Below, piece by piece: positions 42,435 through 54,838 of a DNA stretch of 64,000 nucleotides (position 1 is the stretch's first letter; each line of letters opens with the position of its first letter). Under the pieces are notes generated by a model. The model saw only the letters and a program-made list of their open reading frames with translations. It had not been told where the DNA came from and made no database searches. The translations under genes and the position numbers were made by a program. Source of the stretch: Septoria linicola (lineage: Eukaryota > Ascomycota > Dothideomycetes > Mycosphaerellales > Mycosphaerellaceae); NCBI GenBank assembly GCA_024114885.1, contig CP099424.1:1984001-2048000 (forward strand), read 5' to 3'.

Positions 42435-44804
42435 ATGGCACAAATAACGCTGAGCCCTCCTTCAATGCCATGGGGCAAGAAGCGTATAGCTGTCATGACC
42501 TCTGGAGGCGACTCTCCGGGAATGAGTGCCGCTGTGCGAGCCGTGGTCAGACAGTCACTCTCAGCAGGATGCACCGCATATGCCGTCTACGAGGGCTACC
42601 AAGGTCTAGTGGATGGAGGGGACATGATTAAAGAGATGATGTGGGAGGATGTACGAGGCTGGATCTCGGAAGGCGGCACACTTATCGGCACAGCGCGATG
42701 CAAAGCCTTCATGGAGCGCGCAGGGCGGCTCACAGCGGCCAACAACATGATTGAGAAGGGCATTGACGCCCTGATCATCTGTGGAGGAGATGGCTCTCTG
42801 ACAGGAGCAGATAAGTTCAGAGGGGAGTGGCCAAGTCTCATGGATGAGCTGGTCTCCTCGGGAAAGCGCAAGGAAGAAGACGTCAAGCCATACAGACACT
42901 TGAACATTGTTGGTCTTGTTGGATCGATCGACAATGATCTGAGCAGCACAGACGCAACCATTGGCTGCTATAGCTCGCTGGAGCGAATTTGCCAGTCGAT
43001 CGACTACATCGACGCGACCGCCCTCTCACATCAGCGTGCCTTCGTCATTGAGGTCATGGGACGACACTGCGGCTGGCTGGCCCTTATGGCGGGTGTTGCC
43101 TGCGGAGCAGATTTCGTCTTTTGCCCAGAGAATCCACCTTCAGAGAATTGGGAGGCTGACATGTGCTCAATTGTCAAGAAGCATCGCCAGATGGGCAAGC
43201 GCAAAACGATCGTGATCGTTGCTGAGGGTGCACACGATAGGAAGCTCAATCACATCTCACCTGTTATGGTTAAGGATCTGCTCTCCGACAAAGTTGGGCT
43301 CGACACCAGAGTTACTACGCTTGGCCATGTACAGCGTGGTGGCCCACCATGCGCCTATGATCGTATGCTTGCTACCCTGCAGGGTGTTGAGGCAGTCAAA
43401 GCAGTGCTCGAGGCTACACCAGAAACTCCGTCGCCTGTTATCTGTATTGTGGAGAACAAGATCGTACGGAAGGACATGATTGAAGCTATTCGACTTACCA
43501 AGAAGGTGGCAGAGGATATCGCCAAGAAGGATTTCGACGCTGCGATGAGGGGACGAGATGCAGAATTTGCAGAGTTCCAGCAGGCTTTCGATATTACGAC
43601 TGCCACTGACAAGACGGACATGTTGCTTCCCAAGGAGAAGCGCATGCGAATCGGTATAATACATGTGGGCGCGCCCGCCGGTGGTATGAACGCCGCGACT
43701 CGCGCCGCTGTAGCGTACTGTCTGACCAAGGGCCACACCCCAGTGGCTCTGCACAATGGATTCCCAGGATTGTGCCGTCACCACGACGATGCGCCCCTCG
43801 GCTCAGTCCGAGAAGTCAGCTGGCTCGAGGCCGAGAACTGGGGCTCGAGAGGTGGTTCTGAGATTGGAACGAATCGTGGCCTACCGTCGGAGGACTTCAA
43901 GACTGCTGCGTTCTGCTTCGAAAAGTACAAGATTGATGCCCTATTCGTCGTGGGTGGCTTCGAGGCATTCACTGCGGTCGCCGAACTCCGCAAGGCTCGT
44001 GCTGAGTACGATGCTTTCAAGATCCCTATGACTATCTTGCCCGCAACGGTCTCCAACAATGTCCCAGGAACCGAATACTCGATCGGCTCCGACACCTGCC
44101 TGAACTCGCTCATCAGCTACTGCGATGCCATCAAGCAGTCTGCATCGGCATCTCGACGTAGGGTCTTCGTTGTTGAGACTCAAGGTGGTGCATCAGGCTA
44201 CATTGCTACACTTGCAGGTCTCTCTATTGGCGCGGTCGCTGTGTACACTCCAGAGGAAGGCATTCACTTGAACATGCTGGTGAGGGATATCGCATTCTTG
44301 AAGGACCAATTCGCCAAAGACGCCGGCCACACTAGATCTGGAAAGATCATCCTTCGCAACGAGAAGGCCAGCAAAGTTTATACGACCCAATTCATTGCCG
44401 ATGCCATCAAGGAGGAGTCTAATGGCAAGTTCGACTCGAGGTACGCTGTACCAGGCCACTTCCAGCAAGGTGACATTCCTTCTCCAATGGATAGAGTGCG
44501 AGCTGTACGTTTCGGAGTCAAGTCATTGCAATATCTGGAGTCATTTGCAGGGAAGTCGAAGCAGGAGATTGCTGACGACCCCAACTCGGCCACTGTGATC
44601 GGTATTCGAGGCGCACGGGTCAAGTTTAGTGCTATGGAGAAGATCGAGCGTGACGAGACAGACTGGAAGGATCGTCGTCCAAAGGACGAGTTCTGGATGA
44701 GCCTCGTCGATGTGGTCGACACTCTCTCGGGTCGACCAAAGGCCTCTCGCACGCGGCCAGGAAGTCCGGCTTTGCAAGGAAAGCAGCCAAATGGAGCGAA
44801 ATAG
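42435..44804 (+). CDS. pfkA: ATP-dependent 6-phosphofructokinase
   Basis: Uninterrupted 789-codon frame, the normal size of the fungal fused-duplicate enzyme, which phosphorylates fructose 6-phosphate in glycolysis. The N-terminal catalytic half contains MTSGGDSPGMSAAVRA, ICGGDGSLTGADKF (ATP site), VGSIDNDLSSTDATIG (about 161-176, with the catalytic Asp) and EVMGRHCGWLALMAG. The C-terminal half restarts at about residue 405 with GIIHVGAPAGGMNAATRAAV, a diverged copy that normally binds allosteric effectors such as fructose 2,6-bisphosphate. Between them is a linker with FQQAFDITTATDK. Intronless coding region. ATG 42435 gives MAQITLSPPSMPWGKKRIAV, directly before the first strand of the Rossmann fold. 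Confident call. Confidence 0.97.
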   Translation: MAQITLSPPSMPWGKKRIAVMTSGGDSPGMSAAVRAVVRQSLSAGCTAYAVYEGYQGLVDGGDMIKEMMWEDVRGWISEGGTLIGTARCKAFMERAGRLTAANNMIEKGIDALIICGGDGSLTGADKFRGEWPSLMDELVSSGKRKEEDVKPYRHLNIVGLVGSIDNDLSSTDATIGCYSSLERICQSIDYIDATALSHQRAFVIEVMGRHCGWLALMAGVACGADFVFCPENPPSENWEADMCSIVKKHRQMGKRKTIVIVAEGAHDRKLNHISPVMVKDLLSDKVGLDTRVTTLGHVQRGGPPCAYDRMLATLQGVEAVKAVLEATPETPSPVICIVENKIVRKDMIEAIRLTKKVAEDIAKKDFDAAMRGRDAEFAEFQQAFDITTATDKTDMLLPKEKRMRIGIIHVGAPAGGMNAATRAAVAYCLTKGHTPVALHNGFPGLCRHHDDAPLGSVREVSWLEAENWGSRGGSEIGTNRGLPSEDFKTAAFCFEKYKIDALFVVGGFEAFTAVAELRKARAEYDAFKIPMTILPATVSNNVPGTEYSIGSDTCLNSLISYCDAIKQSASASRRRVFVVETQGGASGYIATLAGLSIGAVAVYTPEEGIHLNMLVRDIAFLKDQFAKDAGHTRSGKIILRNEKASKVYTTQFIADAIKEESNGKFDSRYAVPGHFQQGDIPSPMDRVRAVRFGVKSLQYLESFAGKSKQEIADDPNSATVIGIRGARVKFSAMEKIERDETDWKDRRPKDEFWMSLVDVVDTLSGRPKASRTRPGSPALQGKQPNGAK

Positions 44805-45749
44805 ATGTGTGTTCCACGAGGAGCGTATCTGGCAGGGACCAGTTCCGACGATTAAGCATGCTGGTTTGAGCATATAAACGGAGATATGATGTTATGAGCG
44901 TGAGAGTTTGGCGTTGTGGAGCGGCCTCACTGGGAGAATTTGGCGAGATCTTAGATGTCTTTTCTCTTTATCAGGATATGAAAACGTGATGACGACTATC
45001 CCTTGTGTCCGTTCTCTGATGCTTCTTGTCGACTCTGTGCGCTGAGCTTCGTTGCACTCTGAGCCAAATTGCTGCGCTCATATCCTGCTTAAACGGGCAG
45101 AGAGACATTCATGTTTTGCTGTCTTTCCTATGCCCTTCATCACCTCCTCAGCTGTCACTAGCAGAGTCGCGCTGAGCTCGAGTGTACAAACAGAGAGAGG
45201 CCATGCGTCTGCTCTACTCCATCTCGCAGAAGACATTCCTCATGTCACCTGAAGCGCCTCATGCGTGTCAAGTTTCTGCTCCACCAGGCAGAACAGTACC
45301 CGAAGTCCGATGACTCTCTGCCTCCTCAAGCAGGCACTATGTGCATGCGCTTCCCTGCCATTTGGCGTCGCGGGTGTACTGCTAAGCAGTAGAGGCTGTG
45401 CGATCGACTTGGTGCGGTGTAAGAAGGCTTTCGCGTCCACAAGAGAATAGCAGTGTTACCGCAGGTGAGATTGCTGGCTCGTGGTAATGAGCGCAGCGGT
45501 ATTGGCGATCCTCGAATCGGTTGATTAGGAGTCTCGCCACTCCTGCGAGCTGCGACTTGACGAAAGTCGTCATCCCTTGCGCAGCTTGGTCGTATCTCGA
45601 AGGCCGCTGTAAGCTGCTTCGACCTGCATCGAGTCTTGCTCTCGCTCATGATGCTAGGAGATTTCGTTCGTTGATCTCCTTCGTGAGTCTGGTATGACAC
45701 TCCGTTGCTGTTCGGCATCGTGGTTCGTAGTTCAGAGAATTCACACTGC
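44805..45749. other. Convergent intergenic region, no gene recognised
   Basis: About 950 bp between the 3' ends of the phosphofructokinase and cox16 genes. Small frames show no family pattern. Confidence 0.6.
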
Positions 45750-46152
45750 TCAGAACACTCCGTCATGCTCGCCAGGAAGTCGCTTGACTCGCTTTTGCTC
45801 CCAGCTGTCCAGATCTTTTGCTGCGAGTTTCTGCGAAGGACAACGTTAGTCTATCTCGTCACTCAATAGCTCGTGGTAAGCAACATACGTAGTATTCCTC
45901 TTTCAAATCTATCCTTCGCTTGTCCTTTCCGATCCCAAGCTCTTCATCCTTTGTCAATTGGCGTACTTTGCGATCGTGACGTTCATAGCGCAGAGCTGTG
46001 GCGGGAGTGAGGAAGAAGGAGCCCAGCAGCATGGTGGCTATGAAGGGAAGGCCGAAGAGAGCGAAGGGATGTTTGGCGAGAAGAAGGCGATAGCGAGACG
46101 CGATTGACGAGTCGTTTGTGGAGCGGAACTTGCGCGAGGGAAAGACGGCCAT
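45750..46152 (-). CDS. cox16: Cytochrome c oxidase assembly protein Cox16
   Basis: Two exons, 45889-46152 and 45750-45830, give 114 residues. Cox16 is an inner mitochondrial membrane protein needed to assemble cytochrome c oxidase. The sequence has a basic N-terminus, one membrane span (FALFGLPFIATMLLGSFFL), then TPATALRYERHDRKV and DLKEEYYKLAAKDLDSWEQK, with the end LPGEHDGVF, all family-like. The 58-bp intron (45831-45888) separates EEYY from KLAAKD. The frame is open upstream to another ATG at 46254, but the ATG at 46152 gives the usual length. Divergent from the ATR kinase gene. Confidence 0.93.
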
Positions 46153-46524
46153 GTTGAGTGTTGTGTTAACTTCGTAATGGTTACATCTGTGTGAGCGATT
46201 GATGAGAAGTGTCGGCGGGGCAGGCTGCAGCCGGTATTGGGACAAATTAGTCATGGTAAGAGCTTAAAGTGCCAGGCGCGACTTCTCTGCTTGACGCGAC
46301 GCGACCGAGGCAGCAGTACACATCCAACGCCACTCTTTTCATCGGGTCCATCTCATTCCACTGAAACTGACATCGACAGCGAGACCTTCCAACTTCTGAG
46401 CGAGCTTCGTATGAACACACTTGTACTTGACGACTTGTGCAAACCCAGGCCAGAGCTTGACCAGGAATGCTGATTTGTGCCGGACGATGTAAAATGAGCT
46501 GACCAGGTCGCGAAGAGCCTCATC
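46153..46524. promoter_or_regulatory. Divergent cox16/mec1 promoter
   Basis: 372-bp head-to-head spacer that must hold both promoters. No specific site was identified. Confidence 0.5.
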
Positions 46525-49500
46525 ATGGCTCGCCGACAACATGCCACCCTCAATGGCAACCATTTCACCGGCGATGCGCCTCCGCCATCCACGCTGGCGG
46601 CCCAAATTGTGCAGAACCAGACTCGACAAGCCACGAGCCAGCCCCAGGAAGAGAACGCTAGCTTTCGAGACCTTCTCCACGAGATCCTCCACAGCAATGC
46701 CGCAGCTCCGGAGACAGATGTCAACGTTAATGCACAGCTCATCAACGTGGTGCTACAGGCAGGCCTTGTACCACTAACGCTGGACAATCCCTTCGCCGAT
46801 TGGGACATCTTGATTCCGCAAGCAATGGACAGTATTGCTGTCATCGAGTCTACTATCCGGCGTCAACCCCAGGTACTCATGGCACAGCTTGCTCCTGATG
46901 GTCCTCAGCTTATCCTGAGCATACTTGCCACTCTGATCGCCTTATGTGGCAAAGCAAAGTGCGAGCAATTGGCTGTCCGAGGACTAATAGTGACATCGCT
47001 CAACTCCTTGGAGAGATCACATGAGCTCTGGCGTAACGCTCGCGGACTTTTGGAAGTCCTCCAGCATTGTGTGGATGGTATGTGGCGTTTGTCAGCAGGT
47101 AAGTGAATTCTAGCTTATTTCTTTCACAGAAGTCCTATCAGTTCTTGAAGCACTGCCTATGCACGCTGCTACGCTAAACATCAGCCTACCTCCCGCACGC
47201 GGCTTAGCTCAATTCTGGCCACAGTCAGAAGGCAGTATTGCCTTGCCACAAGGAAGCACGACCATTGTCACAGAAACCTCTCGTGCATTTAGCATTGCTC
47301 TCGAGCTATGCCAAATCCCAGGCCTTGATGTCTTCTGGAAGAGTGAGGCCTGCCTTCGACTGCAGCAACTGGCTCTCAAGGTCAAGCCACAGCTGAGCAA
47401 AGCTACGAGCTGGGATCATGCATTTGATCAACTGCTTCGCCTGCCGCATCACGGTCTGCTGGTATCCACTCTTTTGGGTGACGTCGCTCGATCTCTTCCC
47501 TCGACTGCAACGCAGAGAGCGCTCGCCTCTAACTTGATGAGCTTGCTTGATACACAGAACCATCCAACAAGAGACGCAATCCTGCCTAGCCTGCGAGTCG
47601 CCGCTTCCGAAGAGGCATGGTCGGGCCTTCACGAAGATCTCAGAATTGCTATCACTGCGTGGCTTTCGAGATTCGATGCGGATCACACTTTGCCTGAGCT
47701 TGTCGATTCACTGCGAGAGACTCTGAACGCAGATGATGCAATGACCGACAGTGAACTACAGACTCGTTTCCAGCGATTGAGCTTGGCGGCACCGTGCAGT
47801 GGCCGCAGACCACGACTTCGCAAGCGGCGAAAGATCTCTACGAGCGAGTCAGGGGCACGCCAACGCACAGTGTATCGACGCATTAGCCGACTTCTTGCAG
47901 GCGCAGACACTGAAGATTTGTCCGTGTTGCCAGACGTAGCAGTCTCTGTCTTCAACAAGCTACAGCAGGAGGATCGTCGTACCACCTGGCAATGTCTGGT
48001 GGATCTCGCTGAGTATGATGTGTCTACTACCTTACTGCTGCTCTCTCGACTGCTTGGAGCTGGCGAGCCGCGACAGGATGGCCAGCAAAGAGTGCTGGCG
48101 CTTAATGCCATACGATTGTGTCTGGAGCGGACAACGGACGTCGCATACATCGACATACAGATGAGTATCATAGCTCAGCACGTTCTCAACTCTTTGCGCA
48201 GTTCCATTCGAGAGTTGAGGACCGCCGCCGCAAAGTCTTTGTCTGCGCTTCTACGAGATAGCCTGCCAGAAGGCGTCCGGATCCGAAATCGACAGGTGGT
48301 GCTTGAGCACCTCCGCAACGCGTCTACTCGCGACGTTGCTAGCGAGCAGGAGATACTCGTTTCTGCTTGGGGTCAGGTCGCCATCTCCTGTGGCGACAAA
48401 GAGCTTAATCTAGCCCTGCTTCAACTGGTTGAGTACCTTGGCTACGGCAACACTTTTGTTTGCGCAATGGCGTTTTCGGAACTGGAAGCAATTGCTGCGC
48501 ACAAGGATGTGTCTCCTAAGGACCTGTTTCAGCCATTCTGGCGCTCAGTCGCTGTCGCTGTGGTGCAAGAGCTACACAGCCGGCCACAGAAAGCTCAACA
48601 GCTCTGCGATCTCCTGAGTATGGACATAAACATCTTCTTGAAATTGACGCAGCGCGAAACGCTACCTTTCCTCGTCCTGACCAAGAGGAAAGATGTCCTG
48701 CAGAGAATCGCGAATGCCCGCGGCAATGGTACCACTGTGGAGGATGTATGCATGCAGCCACGTACCAATCTCGCTGCCATACTGGCGTTCTTGCTATCAC
48801 AATCCTCGCACGAGGCGGAGGACCTTGCTTTCTCGTGCCTGACAGATGTGGCTCCAGATCTTAGCAAAACTGACCTTTCGAGCCTGGTGAAGGTGGATCC
48901 AGTCTTGGTCGCATGTGAAATGCTAAAGCTCAGCGGCGAGCAGAGTCCAGATCGTAAGTCGCGAGCATATCAGGCGTTTCAGAGTTTTGCGAACATCGCC
49001 GAAAGGGCGCCAGGTCAACGAAAAGCTCATGCGAAGTCATCAAGAGCGGTCAGCACGTTTCTGGACGACAAAGTGCTCGGAATTCTGACACTTTTCTCCA
49101 CCATGCTGGAAAGCGGGCCTCGCTCAGAATCTACGATGGAAAAGCTTCGCTGCTTGAAAGGAATGACAGACATGTTCATCATTGCTAAGGGCAAGCTCTC
49201 TTTTGCGTTGCCTCAGATCCGCGGCTGTCTACAGTCTGGACTTGATCAGCCGGAGCTGTGCGAAGTAGCATTTCAAGCCTGGTTATCCTTAATACCGCTG
49301 CTAGAGGAGGATGATGTTGCAATTATCGTCGATGAAACGTTCGTCCTCATCACTCGCCACTGGGCGGAACTCACGCTAGAGACGCAACAGAGAACGCACG
49401 AAATGCTTCAGCAACTCATCAAAACGCATAACACTTTGTTGCAGGAAAACATCATGACGCTGCCATCGCTAGGCGGTATTCCATTGCTCTCGAAGATAGC

Positions 49501-52500
49501 TGCAGAGTTCGATCGCTTACGATCAGAGGAAATGCCGGAAACTTTCTGCAAGGCATTTGCGAGTCGCCTGAGGGATGATGGAGACACAGTTGTATTGCAG
49601 GCGGTCCGCGAGCTCGTGCCGTTTTTGGATGCACACCAAGGTTTTATTCACGACACAGCCGCAAGTGAGCAGCCTTCGCAAGCACTCTCGGATCTGCTTT
49701 GTGCTTTGCTTGATATCACTGTCAAGTATTCTAGCACAAACCCAGAGGCCGCCGAGCTATGTGGCAAAGCCCTTGGTATCATTGGCTGTCTGGATTCAAA
49801 TCGTGTCGAAGCCACACGCCGCAAAGGCCATATCCTGGTTCTCTCCAATTTTGACACAGCAAGTGAAGTCATCGATTGGGTCATTGCACTGTTGGAAGAC
49901 GTACTGGTCAAATCGTTCAAGTCTGTCACCAACGCAAAGTCGCAAGGCTTTCTTGCGTACACCATGCAAGAGTTGCTGGGATTTTGCAACTTCACCCAGA
50001 TAGCCGCTCTGCGCCCTCGTGCATCCCAAGCGTCTGAAGCGGCCACCAAATGGTACGAGATGCCAGAGCATGTCCGCACAGCCCTCACACCACTCCTTAC
50101 ATCCCGATACGTGGTCACGAGCAACAGCGCCGTGAACCCGCCGAATCGGAAATATCCAGGGTTCACGCCTGACGATTCGCACAGCTCGTGGTTACGTTCA
50201 ATCACGTACGACCTGATGTTCAAGGGCAAAGGAGATAATGCGAAGGCTATTTTTACCTTACTTGCACGCATCATTCGAGGTCAGGATATGGCTATCTCCC
50301 GTTTCCTGTTTCCTTATGCCGTGCTCAACGTGGTCATCGGCGGCTCGGCTCCTGAGGTCGACGATCTGACCAAGGAGTTCATGGCTGTGCTGCAATCACA
50401 TCCGGAAACCTCCACACAACAGGAGAACATTCGGCTTTGCAGCGAGAGCGTGTTCACGGTGCTGGACTATATGTCGACATGGCTTCGTGAAAAGCGTCAA
50501 GAGCTCAGCGTGACTCGGACTGAAGCGTACAAGACAGGTATATCGCCGAATGAATTCGATGAAGCCCGCGATGAAGGTCAGATACAGACAGTGGAGACGT
50601 TCCTGGCGTCCATTCCGGCGGAGATCATCGCCACCCAAGCAATCAGCTGCAGATCCTATGCACGTGCATTATTTCATTGGGAACAGTACATTCGACAAAA
50701 GCGAGAATTGATACCCTCCGGCAAACTCACACTAGAGCATGAGGATATGTACAATAGGCTGCAGGACATTTATACGCAGATTGATGAGCCTGATGGCCTG
50801 GAGGGGATCGCAGCGCATCTGCCACTTATCACGGAAGAGCAGCAAACCATCAATCATGCTAAGGCTGGACGCTGGACCGCTGCACAGGCGTGGTACGAAC
50901 TTCAACTTGGTGAACAACCATCTGACGCTGGCTTGCAGCGCGAAATTTTACAGTGTCAGAAGGAAACTGGACAGTACGCAACGTTGCTACGCTATGCGAA
51001 CAGCTTCCTCGATTCCGGTGAAAGCAACGAGAACCAGACAGTCGTCAAAGCGCTTCTTCCACTGGCCGCAGAAGCATGTTGGATGACCGAGGACTTCAAC
51101 GGCCTGAAGCGCAAATTATTGATCCGTCCCGAGGAACTGCAAACAGACTTCAATCTGTGTATTGGTCAAGTCCTTGCGAGCACCTCAGAAACCTCGAAAG
51201 ACATGCTGTCTGATCAGATCAGAAGCTTACGCATCTCAATCACAGAAGGCTTGTCGATGGCTAGCACAGATTCACTACAAACGTGCCACAGCGAGCTCAT
51301 GAAACTTCACGTCCTGTACGAGATCGAAGCCCTGTCGAACGTTGAGCCCGCGGACGCTTCTCGCATGGTCAGAGCATTTGACAAGCGACTGAACGCTGTC
51401 GGAGCATATCTGCAGGACAAGCAGTACATCCTTGGAACACGCAGAGCTGTAATGCAACTCCATCCGACCGTGTTCAAGAACTCTCATAGGAGCGCATCTT
51501 GGCTTACCACAGCTCGACTCGCTCGCCAGTCTAAGCACATGAAAAGTGCCTACAACGCTGTGCTCAAGGCGTATGAGTGCTCGGACCGTGAAGCGAAGGT
51601 AGAAGAAGCGAGACTGCTGTGGACCGAAGGACACCAACGTCAAGCTATCCAGGCACTGGAGGCCACTATCGCATCAGGAGTGTTAGAGGGCGACGATCCA
51701 AGCTCGAGCTTGCCCGTGAATGTCAGCGCTGTGTCGAGTGGATTGAGTGACATCAATGGATTCAAACAGACACCAATCGTTGGGAAAGCGCTCTTATTAC
51801 TGGCGAAGTGGCTTGATGCGTCAGGACAGAGCCAGACGAAGGACATGATTGATCGTTATCAGCTGGCTGCTCGTCGGCATCAACGCTGGGAAAAGGGCCA
51901 CTACTATCTTGGCAAGCACTATAGCAAGCTCTTGGACGTGCAAAAGGACCAACCCAGGGAGAAGCAGATTGTATCGTACTCCACCGGTGAGCTCACGAAG
52001 CTAGTGATCGACAACTCCTTGCGCTCGGTGCCATTCGGTAACAAGTATTGGCACGAGACGATCCCGCGAGTCATTACTTTATGGCTGCAGCTTGGCATGG
52101 ACTGCCTGAAGCAAGCTCGAGGTGAGGATGATCTAACATTCGAAAAGCGCAAGAAGTCGCTGCAGGCTTGCAACAGGCAGCTGCAGAAGTACTTTGAGCG
52201 TGTGCCTCCTTATGTGTTCTACCACGCATTACCACAGCTGATATCGCGCATAACACATCCTCATCCCGAAGTCTGGAAGCAGCTATGCAACATTCTGGTC
52301 AGAATCGTCTCTGCACATCCAAGTCAAAGTCTTTGGAGCTTGCTTCCTGTACCTAAAGCAACTGACAGAATGCGACAAGAACGAGGCAAGGAAGTGCTTC
52401 TAAAGCTGAGGGATCCGAAATCCCAGACCAAGGGCGATGGGTCGAATATCGATCTCAAATCACTCATCATTCACAGTCAGAGGCTATCTGATGGCTTGCT

Positions 52501-53768
52501 TTTGGCCTGTGAACAACCCGTCGAAGCTCGAGCTGTCAACGTAAGCTTGTCCAAGAATCTTGCCTTCAAGCTCAGTCTTGCACCAAGCAATCTTGTTGTG
52601 CCCGTGGAGTCGACATTGACAGCTACTGCGCCAGCGGCGCCAAATAGTGAGACCATTAGACGTCACAAGGCTTTCGCTCAGGACAAAATCACCATACAGT
52701 CCTTCCAAGACGATGTGCTTGTTTTGAACTCGTTGCAACGACCAAGAAAGATCACAGTACGCGGCTCGGACGGAAAGTTGTATGGTCTGCTGTGTAAGCC
52801 TAAGGACGATCTGCGGAAAGATCAACGGCTTATGGAGTTCAACGGCATCATCAATCGTGCCCTGAAGCGTAATACACAGAGCAGCAAGCGCCGTCTGTTT
52901 ATCAAGACATATGCTGTCACGCCACTCAGCGAAGAATCTGGCTCGATCGAGTGGGTGGAGGGCATTAAGCCTTTGCGGGACATTCTGTTGAACACATACC
53001 AAAGAAGAGGCGTTCGTCCAAACTACAACCAGATCAAGAAAGACCTTGATGTCGCTTCTGCCGCAGAAGAGAATGCACATGTGTTCAAGGAGGAAGTACT
53101 TTCACAATTTGAACCAGTGCTGCACGAATGGTTCACCGAGACGTACCCTGAGCCCGAGATCTGGTTCAACGCTCGATTACGATACGCCCGATCAGCAGCA
53201 GTCATGTCAATAGTCGGACATGTTCTAGGCCTTGGCGATAGACATGGCGAGAACATACTGCTGATGGAAGGCACAGGTGGAGTCTTCCACGTCGACTTCA
53301 ATTGCCTGTTCGACAAGGGTCTGACATTTGAGAAACCCGAGCTTGTTCCTTTCCGCCTAACACACAACATGGTCGATGCAATGGGACCCTACGGCTACGA
53401 GGGCCCATTCCGAAAGTCATCCGAGCTAACGCTGAGTCTGCTTCGGCAAGAGCGGGACACACTAATGACGGTTCTCGAAACGTTTCTCTACGATCCAACG
53501 GCTGACTTCATCGGCAAGAAGAAACGGAAGACTCATGGTGTGCCTGATACGCCGGCTGAGGTTCTGGAGAGTGTGAGCCAAAAGCTGAAAGGTCTGATCC
53601 TCGATGAAACTGTGCCGCTCAGCGTTGAGGGGTATGTTCATGCTCTCATTGCGCAAGCTACGAGTCATTTCCGGCTGGCGAGCATGTATATCGGTAAGTC
53701 GTGTTTCACTGTATGGTCTCATGTAACATCTGCTGACAATTATCGTAGGTTGGTGCTCATTCTTGTAG
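46525..53768 (+). CDS. mec1: ATR-family checkpoint kinase Mec1/UvsB
   Basis: Three exons, 46525-47077, 47130-53693 and 53749-53768, give about 2378 residues, close to yeast Mec1. This PI3K-related Ser/Thr kinase responds with its ATRIP partner to RPA-coated single-stranded DNA and triggers the DNA damage and replication checkpoint. A long alpha-solenoid of HEAT-like helices fills residues 1 to about 1300. The FAT region follows, with ALFHWEQYIRQ, KAGRWTAAQAWYE and WEKGHYYLGKHY. The kinase domain has SLQRPRKITVRGSDGK, catalytic loop LGLGDRHGENIL (about 2216) and HVDFNCLFDKG. The FATC end is completed by a 20-bp final exon: splicing 53694-53748 turns MYIG into MYIGWCSFL-stop, the conserved PIKK terminus. 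Without splicing the frame would run on to 53962 with unrelated residues. Confidence 0.96.
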
Positions 53769-54274
53769 CTGTGCTTAGCAGAGGTCTCGATGGCGGTGAT
53801 ATGGTAACGACGATCCATGATGAGCTACTCAATGAACGTGCCGACAGATTAGCAAGTACACAACGTCTGGAAGATACCACTGATTTTCCACACCACTGCG
53901 TGGTTTGGGACGAAGTACACCCCGAAGATCGTTCTAGAAACGTGCAGTGTGTACACTCGTAGCCTCTGTCCCATGCATCGAGCCATCGTGACTCTGCCGG
54001 ACGCTGTCCTCTCGAGCTGTTGCTAATGTACTCCACGTGGTACAGTGTCCAGAAGTGAAGTCGAAATCTGCAAAGCGATAGCTGAGCCTGCCTTTCTCGC
54101 AGAATCGCTATTGCCGCTTCACTTTGCGGGCCAGATCCAACGTGAACTCGTCGCTAATGCATTAGCGCGTTTCATGTTTCGAATTCGTCTGCTTGACCAT
54201 TAATTCTCTTCGCTTGATAGTCCTTAACAAGATACCACTTGGTCGCAGACGAACACATTTACCTGCCCTCCACC
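53769..54274. other. Intergenic region, no gene recognised
   Basis: About 500 bp after the ATR kinase stop. The plus-strand frame that runs to 53962 is read-through of the last intron and 3' UTR. Confidence 0.65.
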
Positions 54275-54838
54275 ATGAACGAGCCGAGTGCCGGGGCCCT
54301 TCAAAACGGTGACCGTAAGTCGATACGCCGCTGCGAAAGCTGAGCTTCTACTGACTTCATTCTGCTAGGCCCCGATCCCGCACCAGAGCTTTCGACCGAA
54401 AAGCCTCTCAGCAGCGTCCAGAGGACATTCGGCGTCGTCGAGCTTCTCGAGCAAGTCCTTGTGTGGCTCGATCTTAATGACCTGGTCCACGTTGGGTGGG
54501 TGTGCAAGTTGCGGCACGAAGTCATCGAGGAGTCGCAGTTGTTGCGCCAGAATCGCTTGTTGGAGCCGACTCATGCTCATGAATGGCTGATACCGAATGA
54601 GTACTGCAAATTGGCTAGAAGTATGCGCAGACACGTCGACACTGAGACAGACCATTGGCTGACAACTTGATGTTTCATAGGCAGTTTCGTGATCACTGAA
54701 CCAAGAGATGAATCCTACGTTCTCGCGGTTTCCAAGATACACCCTGCTCTGACATCAGCTGCTCCGTTCGTAGAGCGCAGCTCTCAATACGGCAAATACC
54801 TTGAGCTCGTGATCAAACTTCCAGTTCTGCGAGAATAG
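54275..54838 (+). CDS. Small F-box protein
   Basis: Three exons, 54275-54314, 54369-54620 and 54681-54838, give about 149 residues. The F-box reads SSVQRTFGVVELLEQVLVWL, then HVGWVCKLRHEVIEESQLLRQ; the segment RTFGVVELLE is identical to one in the interrupted F-box gene at 9505, so the two are relatives. The third exon encodes SFVITEPRDESYVLAVSKIHP and ends at LPVLRE. Introns are 54 and 60 bp with consensus GTAAGT and GTATGC donors. Unlike the other F-box genes here it has no visible lesion, but it is short: the usual C-terminal QPP block is missing, so it may be a truncated family member. Partner in SCF ligases by homology, substrate unknown. Confidence 0.78.

Noticed and set aside
53694..53962. 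C-terminal extension of the ATR kinase frame
   Set aside because: The segment begins with a clean GTAAGT donor. Splicing it gives the conserved FATC terminus, so the extension is intron and 3' UTR.
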